In this document: in pieces, positions 43,632-51,968 of the stretch
How the letters are laid out: the number at the start of each line of letters is the position of its first letter
How positions within the stretch are numbered: the stretch's first letter is position 1
Source: Leadbetterella byssophila_A
GTDB taxonomy: Bacteria; Bacteroidota; Bacteroidia; Cytophagales; Spirosomataceae
Reading direction: 5' to 3'
Assembly (NCBI GenBank): GCA_040394735.1
Contig: JBEBRR010000011.1
Coordinates: forward strand, 1-64,000
DNA length: 64,000 bases
Made by a program: the position numbers and the translations under genes
The notes under the pieces: generated by a model
Told to the model about the DNA's origin: nothing
Seen by the model: the letters and a program-made list of their open reading frames with translations, nothing else
Databases searched by the model: none

Positions 43632-44323
43632 TATTCTTCCGCAAGAATATAACCCATGCCGGTTTTGGTATGAATCAGTTTCGGTGCAAAGTCCTTATCG
43701 ATTTTTTTCCGGAGAAAATTAATATAAACCTCCACCACATTTAAGCTCTGCTGGTTATTGGGTTCCCACAGCGAACTGGAGATGTCGGCTTTGGAAACCA
43801 CTTTCCCTTTATTTTTTATGAGGTATTCAAGAAGCGAAAATTCCTTGGGCGTCAGATCGATCTTCTGTCCGTCACGCATGACCGTCTTGGCTTCCGGGTC
43901 CATTTCCAGGTTAGCGATCCGAAGTACGTTTTCATGTACTTCACCGCTTGCGGCATTCCGTTTAATGAAAACATTGATCCGGGCCAGGAGCTCCCTGAAA
44001 TCAAACGGCTTAACAAGGTAATCGTCCGCTCCCCTGTCAAATCCTTCAATTTTATCTTCGGTTTCTCCCAGTGCAGTCAGCATAATAATGGGAATAGCCG
44101 GTTTGCGTTTCCTCACTTCAGAGCATACCTCATAGCCATTCAGCTCGGGCAGATTGAGATCCAGCAGGATGAGGTCAAAGGAATTGGACAAGGCGAGCCT
44201 TACCCCGATCTTGCCGTCATACGCCACCTCGGTTTCAAACCCTTTCTCCATCAGACCCTTACTGATATTCTGAGCAATCCGGAGATCATCTTCTATTATC
44301 AGAATTTTTTTTGTGTCACTCAT
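43631..44323 (-). CDS. OmpR/PhoB-type response regulator
   Basis: The 230-residue protein has a receiver domain (IIEDDLRIAQNISKGL; phospho-Asp in DLILLDLNLPELNG near residue 54; LVKPFDFREL with the conserved Lys) and a C-terminal winged helix (LTPKEFSLLEYLIKNKGKVVSKADI). It forms an operon with the kinase downstream. Confidence 0.95.
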   Translation of the reverse strand: MSDTKKILIIEDDLRIAQNISKGLMEKGFETEVAYDGKIGVRLALSNSFDLILLDLNLPELNGYEVCSEVRKRKPAIPIIMLTALGETEDKIEGFDRGADDYLVKPFDFRELLARINVFIKRNAASGEVHENVLRIANLEMDPEAKTVMRDGQKIDLTPKEFSLLEYLIKNKGKVVSKADISSSLWEPNNQQSLNVVEVYINFLRKKIDKDFAPKLIHTKTGMGYILAEE

Positions 44324-44375
44324 CTCTTCCGGCCGGCATACCCGGCTTATTTTCCCTAAACTTACAAAAAAATGC

Positions 44376-46067
44376 TTATTTCACCTGTTTTTGCAACAGA
44401 AAGGCTATGCCGATCACCAAAATCACGCCTATCGGGTTCAGCCATAAAAAGGGCAGAATATTCTGCTTCTCCGTAAAGAAATACCAGATCAGAATAACCA
44501 GCAGTTGTCCGGCTACCGCCGCATAAAACACGGCTGCCGGACCTATCCGCCTGAAATAAAATGCTATTATAAAAACGCCCAGGATTACCCCGTAAAACCA
44601 GGAGCCGATGATATTCACCAGCTCGATCATGCTGCTGCCCGTACGCTGCACCGCTATGGCTACCAGGATGATGAGCACTCCCCACAGCACTGTTAACGCT
44701 TTGGTCATTTTCAGTTCCTTTTCCTCACTTTTAAACTTCAGGTTAGTGACCTTCATCACATCGGTGATCGATGTGGCAGCAAGCGCCGACAAAGCCGAGG
44801 CAATGGCCCCGACGGAAGCGCAGATGATCACCGCTATCAGTATCCCGATGAACCCGTGAGGGAGCTTGTTCATTACGAAGCTCAGGAATACAAAGTTAAT
44901 GTCTTTGTCATTCCCGCCCGGATCATTCTTTTTGATCAGGCCGGCCACTTCGGCCCGGATACCGGTCTCCCGTTCCAGGTAATGGTTCAGCTCTCCCGCC
45001 AGGCGGTCGGCTTCCTGGGTATTTCCGGCAGCCAGTGCACTGTTCAGGCCCTGTGCCGCCTGCTTTTTCAGCAGGGAATTCTCATTGTTACGGGCTTCCA
45101 GGTCATAATATTCCTGCGCATAGGCACTTTCGGTCAGCTTTTTTACTTCTACCGGGTTATGAAAAGCAGGGGTTTCATTGAACAGGTAAAAAATAAACAC
45201 AAAAACCCCGATCAGGATAATAAAAAACTGCATCGGGATCTTTACAAAGCCGTTCATCATGAGACCTGTGCGGCTTTCGGAAACCGAGCGGCCTGTCAGG
45301 AAGCGCCCTACCTGCGACTGATCCGTACCGAAATACGACAACTGGAGGAAGAAACCACCGATCAGTCCCGACCAGAGATTGTATTTCGCTTCCGGGTTCA
45401 GGCTCAGAACATTCATTTTCCCGGCTTTTCCCGCCATTTTGAGTCCGCGGATAATGCTGAGGTCATCCGGCAGTAAAGACAGGATGAAAAAGGATGCAAT
45501 GAACAGGGCTACGGTCATAAACATCATCTGCTGAAAATGGGTATGAGAAATGGCTTTTGTGCCCCCGATAGTGGTAAACAGCAGCACAATACCTCCCAGC
45601 AGAATATTGGTGTAGGTCAGATCCCAGTGAAAAAGGGTGGAAACAATAATGGCAGGTGCATAGATGGCCAGCCCGGTTGCCAGCCCGCGGCTTAATAAAA
45701 AAAGCACAGCCGTAAAAATCCTGACCCGGTTATCAAAGCGGGTTTGCAGGTACTCATAGGCCGTATATACTTTCAGACGATGAAAGATCGGCACAAAAGT
45801 GATGCTCAGCACAATCATGGCCAGGGGAAGCCCCAGGTAGAACTGCACAAAGGCCATCCCGTTAGCGAAACCTTCACCGGGAGCCGATAAAAAAGTGATA
45901 GCAGAAGCCTGCGTGGCCATCAGGGAAAAGCCCACATGGTACCAGGGCATAGAACGATTCCCCAGGAGATAGCCGTCGATATTCCTGTCCTTACGGTTTT
46001 TATATATTCCGTACAGAAGAATACTGGAGAATGTTAATACAAGGAGAATCCAATCAATAAGCTTCAT
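44376..46067 (-). CDS. Sodium:solute symporter (SSS family) with hydrophilic insertion
   Basis: This 563-residue transporter has about 13 spans of the LeuT-fold SSS family; SAITFLSAPGEGFANGMAF and YTAYEYLQTRFDNRVRI are typical. Between spans, residues about 305-390 form a charged, probably helical cytoplasmic or extracellular insert (LEARNNENSLLKKQAAQ and NHYLERETGIRAEVAGLIKK). The start at 46067 is used because a 33-codon membrane ORF ends 2 nt upstream; the frame is open to 46136. Substrate unknown. Confidence 0.88.
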   Translation of the reverse strand: MKLIDWILLVLTFSSILLYGIYKNRKDRNIDGYLLGNRSMPWYHVGFSLMATQASAITFLSAPGEGFANGMAFVQFYLGLPLAMIVLSITFVPIFHRLKVYTAYEYLQTRFDNRVRIFTAVLFLLSRGLATGLAIYAPAIIVSTLFHWDLTYTNILLGGIVLLFTTIGGTKAISHTHFQQMMFMTVALFIASFFILSLLPDDLSIIRGLKMAGKAGKMNVLSLNPEAKYNLWSGLIGGFFLQLSYFGTDQSQVGRFLTGRSVSESRTGLMMNGFVKIPMQFFIILIGVFVFIFYLFNETPAFHNPVEVKKLTESAYAQEYYDLEARNNENSLLKKQAAQGLNSALAAGNTQEADRLAGELNHYLERETGIRAEVAGLIKKNDPGGNDKDINFVFLSFVMNKLPHGFIGILIAVIICASVGAIASALSALAATSITDVMKVTNLKFKSEEKELKMTKALTVLWGVLIILVAIAVQRTGSSMIELVNIIGSWFYGVILGVFIIAFYFRRIGPAAVFYAAVAGQLLVILIWYFFTEKQNILPFLWLNPIGVILVIGIAFLLQKQVK

Positions 46068-46069
46068 GG

Positions 46070-46171
46070 TCAGGAGAAATACACGGTAAGAAAGTAAAAT
46101 GCAAAAATCTGGAAAACCAGAAATCCGATCTGCCACCAGTATACCCGCTGTATTTTCCTTTCTTTATTCAT
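46070..46171 (-). CDS. 33-residue single-span membrane protein upstream of the sodium symporter
   Basis: An ATG at 46171 opens 33 codons that end TGA at 46070, 2 nt before the symporter ATG. The product starts with a basic stretch (MNKERKIQRVYWW), followed by one aromatic-rich hydrophobic span (QIGFLVFQIFAFYFLTVYF) ending at the C-terminus. This looks like a small subunit or regulator of the transporter, like YhdT with PanF or the DUF4212/DUF485 partners of other SSS proteins, though it belongs to none that I recognise. It is short, so a chance ORF is possible. Confidence 0.6.
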   Translation of the reverse strand: MNKERKIQRVYWWQIGFLVFQIFAFYFLTVYFS

Positions 46172-46228
46172 ATATTAATAGTTCTGAGTTCCGAATACAT
46201 AATTCCGAAAATAGTTCCGGGCCGATCC
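46172..46228. repeat. Heptad repeat array after the PorW/SprE-like gene
   Basis: On the minus strand after the TAA the sequence steps as CGGAACT, ATTTTCG, GAATTAT, GTATTCG, GAACTCA, GAACTAT, up to the ATG of the small membrane ORF. It uses the GTTCCG-type unit also seen at 3.7 and 7.4 kb. Confidence 0.5.
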
Positions 46229-46229
46229 C

Positions 46230-48389
46230 TTAATTTAATACGGCCAACATCTCTTTGGCCTTGGGCAGCAGGTCTGAGGCAGGGTAAGAACGGACAAAAT
46301 CGCTTAATGCAATATAGTATTCATCGCGGGAGCCTGTTTTACCCAGGGCGAAAATCCGTAAAAGCGCCATTTTGTCTTCCACCTGGCTGCCCACATATTC
46401 ATTCATTCCATCCTCCAGCACTTTTACCGCTTCTGTGAGTTTTCCTTCATCGTACAGCCGGTAGGCATTCCGGTAAAGCTCCAGGGCCTGCACTTCACGG
46501 TCGCGGGTCATGGTCACGGTACCTTTCCGTATCTGCCGCCCGAAAGATGTATTGGGATAATCTTTTACCAGCCGGGCCGCATAGGTACTCTCCAGAGGAT
46601 TTTCTTCCGCCAGGGCCAGGTAATACAGAACTTCCGGTTCGTAGCTCGATTTGGGGAAGTCTTGCAGGAACTTCCTGAAGCTTGCATTGGCCTTTTCATC
46701 ATCCCTGAATCTCAGCTTATAGATCCGGGCGATCCGGAAAGCGGCTTCCTCCTGTTTCCGCTTAGAGGCGATCAGCTGAATTTTAGTAACCGGAATCCGT
46801 TTTTTAAACTCTTTGATCTCGTCTTCTACCGCCTTCTTTTCATTTTCTTCATCTGACAGCTGACGTGAAGCCGTATTCGCCGGGATCACCGGCTGGACCA
46901 CGGGCTGTTCCACCATGCGGCGTTCCGTTTCGCTGAAAACAAATGTAGTGGAAGACTTCTCGGCCCGGCGCCAGTTATCTTCCAGCGGCCGGTTACCCCA
47001 TATCCGTACAAATTCGTTTTTCTCCCTTACTATTTCTTTCGGATCGTATAACCGCCATTTTTTACCGGAAGAAACGGCCGGTGAAGCCGTCTGCGCCGGG
47101 GCATTCTGTATTTCCTGGCTCTTTTTCAATTCCGCTCTTCTGGCCAGAACCGACTTTTCCAGCTGCTCATCCAGAACTTCCGGGCTCAAAGCGGCAAGCC
47201 GCTGCAGGCTGTCTTCCAGGTCATATATTTTTCGATACCGGATAAACTCATTCAGCACCATGGCGCGGTCATTGATATCCGTGCGCATCAGGTAGGTTTT
47301 CGGAAGCGTGATCACTGTGCTGTCATAATATACCGCGGCATGCTCATAATCTGTCAGGTCATCCAGGTATACGTCTCCGATGGCCTTATAAGCAAATCCT
47401 TTGCTTAGCGGGTCCCCTTCCGACTCCCGCGCGGACTTTTCATAATAACCGATGGCCTCTACAGCTCTTTTTCTGCGGCGGGCCGTCTCCCCCATCTTGT
47501 AGTAGATCTTATTTTTCAGATCCTGGTTTTTACGGTCTTCCAGCATTTTGCCAAAAAGCAGATCGGTATCATTGGCCAGCGACTCACTCATCATCAGGCC
47601 CAGCTGGGCATTGAACACCAGGTTATATTCCGGCTTATTCTTCATTACCATCCTGAAATTACGCCGTGCCAGCGTCACCTGGTCGAGCTCACTGTAGAGC
47701 TGTCCCAATATATAATGATAACGGGCCTTTTCCGGTCCTTTTTTCATGCTTTTAACCGTTTCTTCCAGCAAAACAGCCGTAACGGCCTTTTCGCCCCTGA
47801 TCTGGTTATAATACGCCATATTGAGCAGGTAGGTGTGCCGGTTCCTCTTACTTAACGGGCGGTTTTTGAGGAGGGTAGACAGCTGATCCGCATTCTGGTA
47901 ATCGCCCAGCTCAATATAGGCACGCATCATCTGGGTCATGGCTTCCGTCTTCATTTCCTCGGATGAAGAAACCGTGTTCAGGTATTTATACGTTTCAATG
48001 GCATTTTCAAACTCTCCTTTCAGAATGCGGGCCTCGCCGATAAGCAGGTAAGCTTCATCCAGGTACTTACTGTTGGAGTGCTTTTCCGCTATGATGGAAG
48101 ACTTTTTGATCGCATCGATCAGGTAAAACTTTGCGGTATCGAGGCGGGTGGAATCAATGATACGGAAAACCGGCAGAACAGCCTCATAGTTATCGCGGTA
48201 GTTCGCCGCAATATATTCTTTTGCCACGTCAATGTCCTCCCTCGATATGAGCAAAGCATTGAAACGGGAATTCATATTGTGCCAACTTCTGCTCAGTGCA
48301 CCCGTATTGTATTGGGAGCACGCACTCAGCATCAGAAAAATCACATAGGGTATGAATTTTCGCACAAAAAAACAGTATTTGTTATCCAT
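46230..48389 (-). CDS. porW: Type IX secretion periplasmic lipoprotein PorW/SprE-like
   Basis: The 719-residue TPR protein has a lipoprotein signal (VIFLMLSACSQYNTGALSRSWHNMNSRFNALLISRE) whose sequence after the Cys, with a conserved Tyr/Trp-His-Asn-N-x-RFN/RYN pattern, matches PorW/SprE. Many TPR motifs fill the rest. PorW is an outer-membrane lipoprotein required for type IX secretion and gliding. Two T9SS substrates are encoded in this window, consistent with a functional system, but other T9SS genes are not here. Confidence 0.85.
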   Translation of the reverse strand: MDNKYCFFVRKFIPYVIFLMLSACSQYNTGALSRSWHNMNSRFNALLISREDIDVAKEYIAANYRDNYEAVLPVFRIIDSTRLDTAKFYLIDAIKKSSIIAEKHSNSKYLDEAYLLIGEARILKGEFENAIETYKYLNTVSSSEEMKTEAMTQMMRAYIELGDYQNADQLSTLLKNRPLSKRNRHTYLLNMAYYNQIRGEKAVTAVLLEETVKSMKKGPEKARYHYILGQLYSELDQVTLARRNFRMVMKNKPEYNLVFNAQLGLMMSESLANDTDLLFGKMLEDRKNQDLKNKIYYKMGETARRRKRAVEAIGYYEKSARESEGDPLSKGFAYKAIGDVYLDDLTDYEHAAVYYDSTVITLPKTYLMRTDINDRAMVLNEFIRYRKIYDLEDSLQRLAALSPEVLDEQLEKSVLARRAELKKSQEIQNAPAQTASPAVSSGKKWRLYDPKEIVREKNEFVRIWGNRPLEDNWRRAEKSSTTFVFSETERRMVEQPVVQPVIPANTASRQLSDEENEKKAVEDEIKEFKKRIPVTKIQLIASKRKQEEAAFRIARIYKLRFRDDEKANASFRKFLQDFPKSSYEPEVLYYLALAEENPLESTYAARLVKDYPNTSFGRQIRKGTVTMTRDREVQALELYRNAYRLYDEGKLTEAVKVLEDGMNEYVGSQVEDKMALLRIFALGKTGSRDEYYIALSDFVRSYPASDLLPKAKEMLAVLN

Positions 48390-48443
48390 TAACGCAAAAG
48401 CCGCCTGATAAGTATCCGCAAAATACGAAGAGGATCGCGAAAC

Positions 48444-49298
48444 TTAAAATTTCAATCCAAAATCACTCAGGCTTCCGATGTCGCCCGGGCGGTAGCCGCG
48501 GTCGGTTTCCACAATAGTGCAGGCCTCATGCGCTACATCATGATCAAAGAAAAGAAGGATATCTTCCCGGATCAGGCGATCCAGAAGCCGCTTTTTTTCT
48601 TCCATTGATTTCAGCGGTTCAATGTCATATGACATAACATACGGAATATGGATGTGGGCGTAGGTAGGCACGGTGTCGGCGGCAAACATGATCTTTTTAT
48701 CCCCGAAACGAACCTGGGTCATGATCATTTTTTCAGTATGCCCGTCTACGTAGGTAAACTCGAAAGAATCACTGAATCCGTGGGACCCCTGATCTATAAA
48801 ATGCAGCTGACCGGCCTCAGCCAGCGGCTGTATATTTTCTTTGAGGAAAGTAGCCTTTTCGCGGGCATTGGGCTGCAGGGCCGAGGCATAATGCGCTGAA
48901 TGGGTCCAGTACCTGGCAGAGGAAAATACGGGCCGGTAAAACTCCTTTGACGGATTCCATTCCACCGCTCCTCCGCAATGGTCGAAATGCAGATGGGATA
49001 AGACCACATCGGTCACTTCAGAAATATCGTAACCGGCTTCCCGGATCGACTTCTTCAATTCTCCTTCACCGTTCCGGTAATAATAGCTTTGCCACTTCCC
49101 GGGCTGCTTTTCCCCCATGCCGGTATCTATCAATACCAGCCGGGAGCCTTCCTCCACCAGGAGGCAGCGCATCTTGAAGTTGCACATATTGTTTTCATCT
49201 GCCGGAACCGATTTATGCCAGATAGATTTCGGCACCACGCCGAACATGGCCCCGCCGTCCAGCTTAAAGTTCCCGGCATCAATAACAGATAATCTCAT
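48444..49298 (-). CDS. MBL-fold metallo-hydrolase
   Basis: The 284-residue enzyme has the dinuclear zinc motif LSHLHFDHCGG (HxHxDH) near residue 105, DTGMGEKQPGKW, DGHTEKM and MFAADTVP. This pattern is typical of N-acyl-homoserine-lactonase-like MBL enzymes (AttM/AiiA clade), but substrate assignment from sequence is not safe. Its start overlaps the metalloprotease stop by 4 nt, suggesting cotranscription. Confidence 0.87.
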   Translation of the reverse strand: MRLSVIDAGNFKLDGGAMFGVVPKSIWHKSVPADENNMCNFKMRCLLVEEGSRLVLIDTGMGEKQPGKWQSYYYRNGEGELKKSIREAGYDISEVTDVVLSHLHFDHCGGAVEWNPSKEFYRPVFSSARYWTHSAHYASALQPNAREKATFLKENIQPLAEAGQLHFIDQGSHGFSDSFEFTYVDGHTEKMIMTQVRFGDKKIMFAADTVPTYAHIHIPYVMSYDIEPLKSMEEKKRLLDRLIREDILLFFDHDVAHEACTIVETDRGYRPGDIGSLSDFGLKF

Positions 49299-51889
49299 AA
49301 TTTGCTGAATCTTTTGAAGGCGGCGCCCTTCGCTTCTTTTACCTGCAAAACGTAGCTTCCTGACGGTAAGCCGGCCACGCCTACGCGGTGGCTGAATTTT
49401 GTATCAGCGGCATTTACCGATTCTGTATACACCCGCGCACCGTTAAGTGAGAAGATCTCCAGCTGCACTTTCTGCGCTTCACTGAGGGTCATCTGGATGT
49501 CAATGTAATCGGTAGAGGGGTTAGGATAAAGGTGGATGCCGTAGCCCTCAGGCTGCTCATTAGCCAGAATGACCGCTGCATTTTCCTGGATGTAGAGGTT
49601 ATCAATGGCCCATCCCCAGCCGTTACTCAACTGATCCGAATACAGCCGGAAACGCAATAATACAGGCTGACCCACGCTGCCTCCGAACGTACTGGCATTG
49701 AAGTTTAAAGACCGCTTTTTCATAAGGGTCACATTTCCTTTGGCTGTGGAGTTAGGATACTCACCTGAGCTCATGCTGCCCGTAAAGCGGCTCTCCCATA
49801 AATAATTGGTCCGGCTGTCATAACCGTCTTCCAGCGGGAACCAGCTGGCACCGTCAAATGATCCTTCCACCACCACGTAATCATAAAAATCATCCCCGCC
49901 ATATTGTGCCCCGGTCTCTCCGGGCTCCACAAGCACCACCTCGTCAAAGGTGATCAGGGTATTGGTACCCCGGCCTGCACGCAACGGGTAGCGCAGCATG
50001 GCTATATCATTCCTGTCAAAATTAACCTGCACGCCACTGCCGTCAGAGGCCAGCAGCCCCAGGCCGTTCCGGTAAGGGTGCGGACTGTGAAGGGCTCCGG
50101 TGGGAAATCCCTCCTCTGCTCCTATTTTAAAGCCCACCATCGCAAAGTCATTTCCGGAACTTTCAAAGTCGGTAGCGTACGAATCACGGGTATTCAGCAG
50201 GCTGGTAACCGTGAACTCATAAAAGGAAGCCACTGGCGGATCAGCACTGCGGGTACTGGTATGCTCGGTAGGAAGCGTGGCGGTATTACCGGCTTTATCT
50301 TTTGCCGTCAGCTGGTAACGGATCTGGTCTCCGGCCCTCAGGCCGGCAATCGGATCTGTCAATACATACAGGTACCGGTCATCATAGCCCAGCGAAAGCT
50401 CCTGTCCGTGAACTGCGGCGTTGTACTTCTGCATGGGCACGGAAGTGGTGGCTCCGCCATTCACCTGGTAATTCAGGGTCAGCGAGCTCAGTCCTTCATT
50501 AAAATCATCGTCTGCCAGCACCATAAACAGTTGGGGATAGCTCACTTCTTCAATGCTTAACGGGGTGTGCATGATCAGGGGAGCCGATACGTCATTGCCC
50601 AGCCGGAAAGAATAGACGAATTGTTCGTTATTCCAGCCGTTGGTACCCGGTGCGCGAACCGTACTGCCGAAATTATCCTGTACCTCAAAATAGTATCTCA
50701 CTTCGGTCACCGACGAAGGGAAAGTGATCTGTGCGCTATATTCACTGGTACCGGCTACCTGAACCAGGCTGACACTTTGCACAGCCCCGGAGGCCTGGTA
50801 ATACAGCTTGGCGGTGCCTGCTTTCAGAGTAGTATCCGACAGGATACGTGCTTTAAAGGTAACCGGCGTATCCGGAGGGAAGCTCTTGAGGGGTTCATGC
50901 GCAATTGATGTGCTTTTCCACCCCATTTCATAGAAAGCCGACAACGCCAGCGGACCCGGATCATGGGTTACTTCCATGGTACGTGCCGTAGAGGTCATCA
51001 ACGCATTTATTGAACCGTTCGGATAGGTGTTATCGTCCATATGTGAAATGCTGGATCCTGCGCTGAACGTGGAAGGAGCATACAACCTCGGCCGCGCCGC
51101 CCCGGTCCCTTTCTCAAAAAAAAGGGCATTGCCGGTGAGGGCCTGGTATAGCGGCTGGCTGTTATTTTTATAAGCAAGCGTATCTACCAGGTTCCTGCCG
51201 CCCTCATTCTCAATAAAAAGATCATAAATAGATTTATAGGGAGTTCCAAAACCATAATTACCGTTCTGACCGGCCACACTCATGGTAGAAATAAAGCCCA
51301 GTCCGTGCCCCAGCTCATGCAAAACCACGGTGGTAAAATCAAAGGTTCCGGAAGTGATATCTTCCGGTTCACCGTAATGCCACTTAATGGTGCTGTTAAA
51401 CCGGCAGTAAATATCTTCTACGGCATCGCTGTTCAAAGGCCGGCCGGCCAGCTTTTCAGCTAGGGCCATGGGATAATAGGTATGCACGTACCGGGCGCCT
51501 TCAAAGTTCATCAGGAACTCTGACGTATTGGCGGAGCCTAATATATTGGAGCCCAGGCTCTGCCATTCGGCATATACCCGGATGGGCACTTCAGAGTACA
51601 CCAGGTATTCCCAGATCTCCACTGCCCGCTGAAATGCTGCCTTGGCTTCTTCCGGGAAGCCGTTGTAGGTGACTACAAACTGAGATTTTTTGGTAGCCTG
51701 TGATCTGAGGCCGCGTGCTTTCCGGATAAAATCTTTGGCTTCCACAATAGAAAAGTGGTCTTCATGCACTCCCGGACACACCACACCCTGGCCTCTGAGC
51801 GTTTTGATCTTGTCTTTATACAGCGTTTGTGAAGTAACTGAATAAACGCCTCCCAAAAGCAAAAAGGCCGTAAGTAATATTTTTTTCAT
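49295..51889 (-). CDS. Secreted metalloprotease-like protein with T9SS type A sorting domain
   Basis: The 864-residue product has a signal peptide (ILLTAFLLLGGVYSVTSQ), a zinc motif HELGHGLGFIS near residue 189 (HExxH with following GF), beta-sandwich modules in the middle, and a C-terminal type A sorting domain (IHLYPNPSTDYIDIQMTL to AFKRFSKL). It is likely exported by T9SS and linked to the cell surface. The protease class is not the M43 type of the other one; substrate is unknown. It is divergent from recQ. Confidence 0.85.
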   Translation of the reverse strand: MKKILLTAFLLLGGVYSVTSQTLYKDKIKTLRGQGVVCPGVHEDHFSIVEAKDFIRKARGLRSQATKKSQFVVTYNGFPEEAKAAFQRAVEIWEYLVYSEVPIRVYAEWQSLGSNILGSANTSEFLMNFEGARYVHTYYPMALAEKLAGRPLNSDAVEDIYCRFNSTIKWHYGEPEDITSGTFDFTTVVLHELGHGLGFISTMSVAGQNGNYGFGTPYKSIYDLFIENEGGRNLVDTLAYKNNSQPLYQALTGNALFFEKGTGAARPRLYAPSTFSAGSSISHMDDNTYPNGSINALMTSTARTMEVTHDPGPLALSAFYEMGWKSTSIAHEPLKSFPPDTPVTFKARILSDTTLKAGTAKLYYQASGAVQSVSLVQVAGTSEYSAQITFPSSVTEVRYYFEVQDNFGSTVRAPGTNGWNNEQFVYSFRLGNDVSAPLIMHTPLSIEEVSYPQLFMVLADDDFNEGLSSLTLNYQVNGGATTSVPMQKYNAAVHGQELSLGYDDRYLYVLTDPIAGLRAGDQIRYQLTAKDKAGNTATLPTEHTSTRSADPPVASFYEFTVTSLLNTRDSYATDFESSGNDFAMVGFKIGAEEGFPTGALHSPHPYRNGLGLLASDGSGVQVNFDRNDIAMLRYPLRAGRGTNTLITFDEVVLVEPGETGAQYGGDDFYDYVVVEGSFDGASWFPLEDGYDSRTNYLWESRFTGSMSSGEYPNSTAKGNVTLMKKRSLNFNASTFGGSVGQPVLLRFRLYSDQLSNGWGWAIDNLYIQENAAVILANEQPEGYGIHLYPNPSTDYIDIQMTLSEAQKVQLEIFSLNGARVYTESVNAADTKFSHRVGVAGLPSGSYVLQVKEAKGAAFKRFSKL

Positions 51890-51955
51890 ACAATTCTATT
51901 TCATATCAAGAAAGTCAGTACACCTGCTTCGGATACAGATACGTAAAAATATCCC

Positions 51956-51963
51956 TAATTTTG
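51956..51963 (+). promoter_or_regulatory. -7 box of recQ (TAATTTTG)
   Basis: TAATTTTG matches TAnnTTTG and ends only 5 nt before the recQ ATG, so transcription would start at or near the A of the ATG (leaderless mRNA). Confidence 0.5.
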
Positions 51964-51968
51964 TATTC

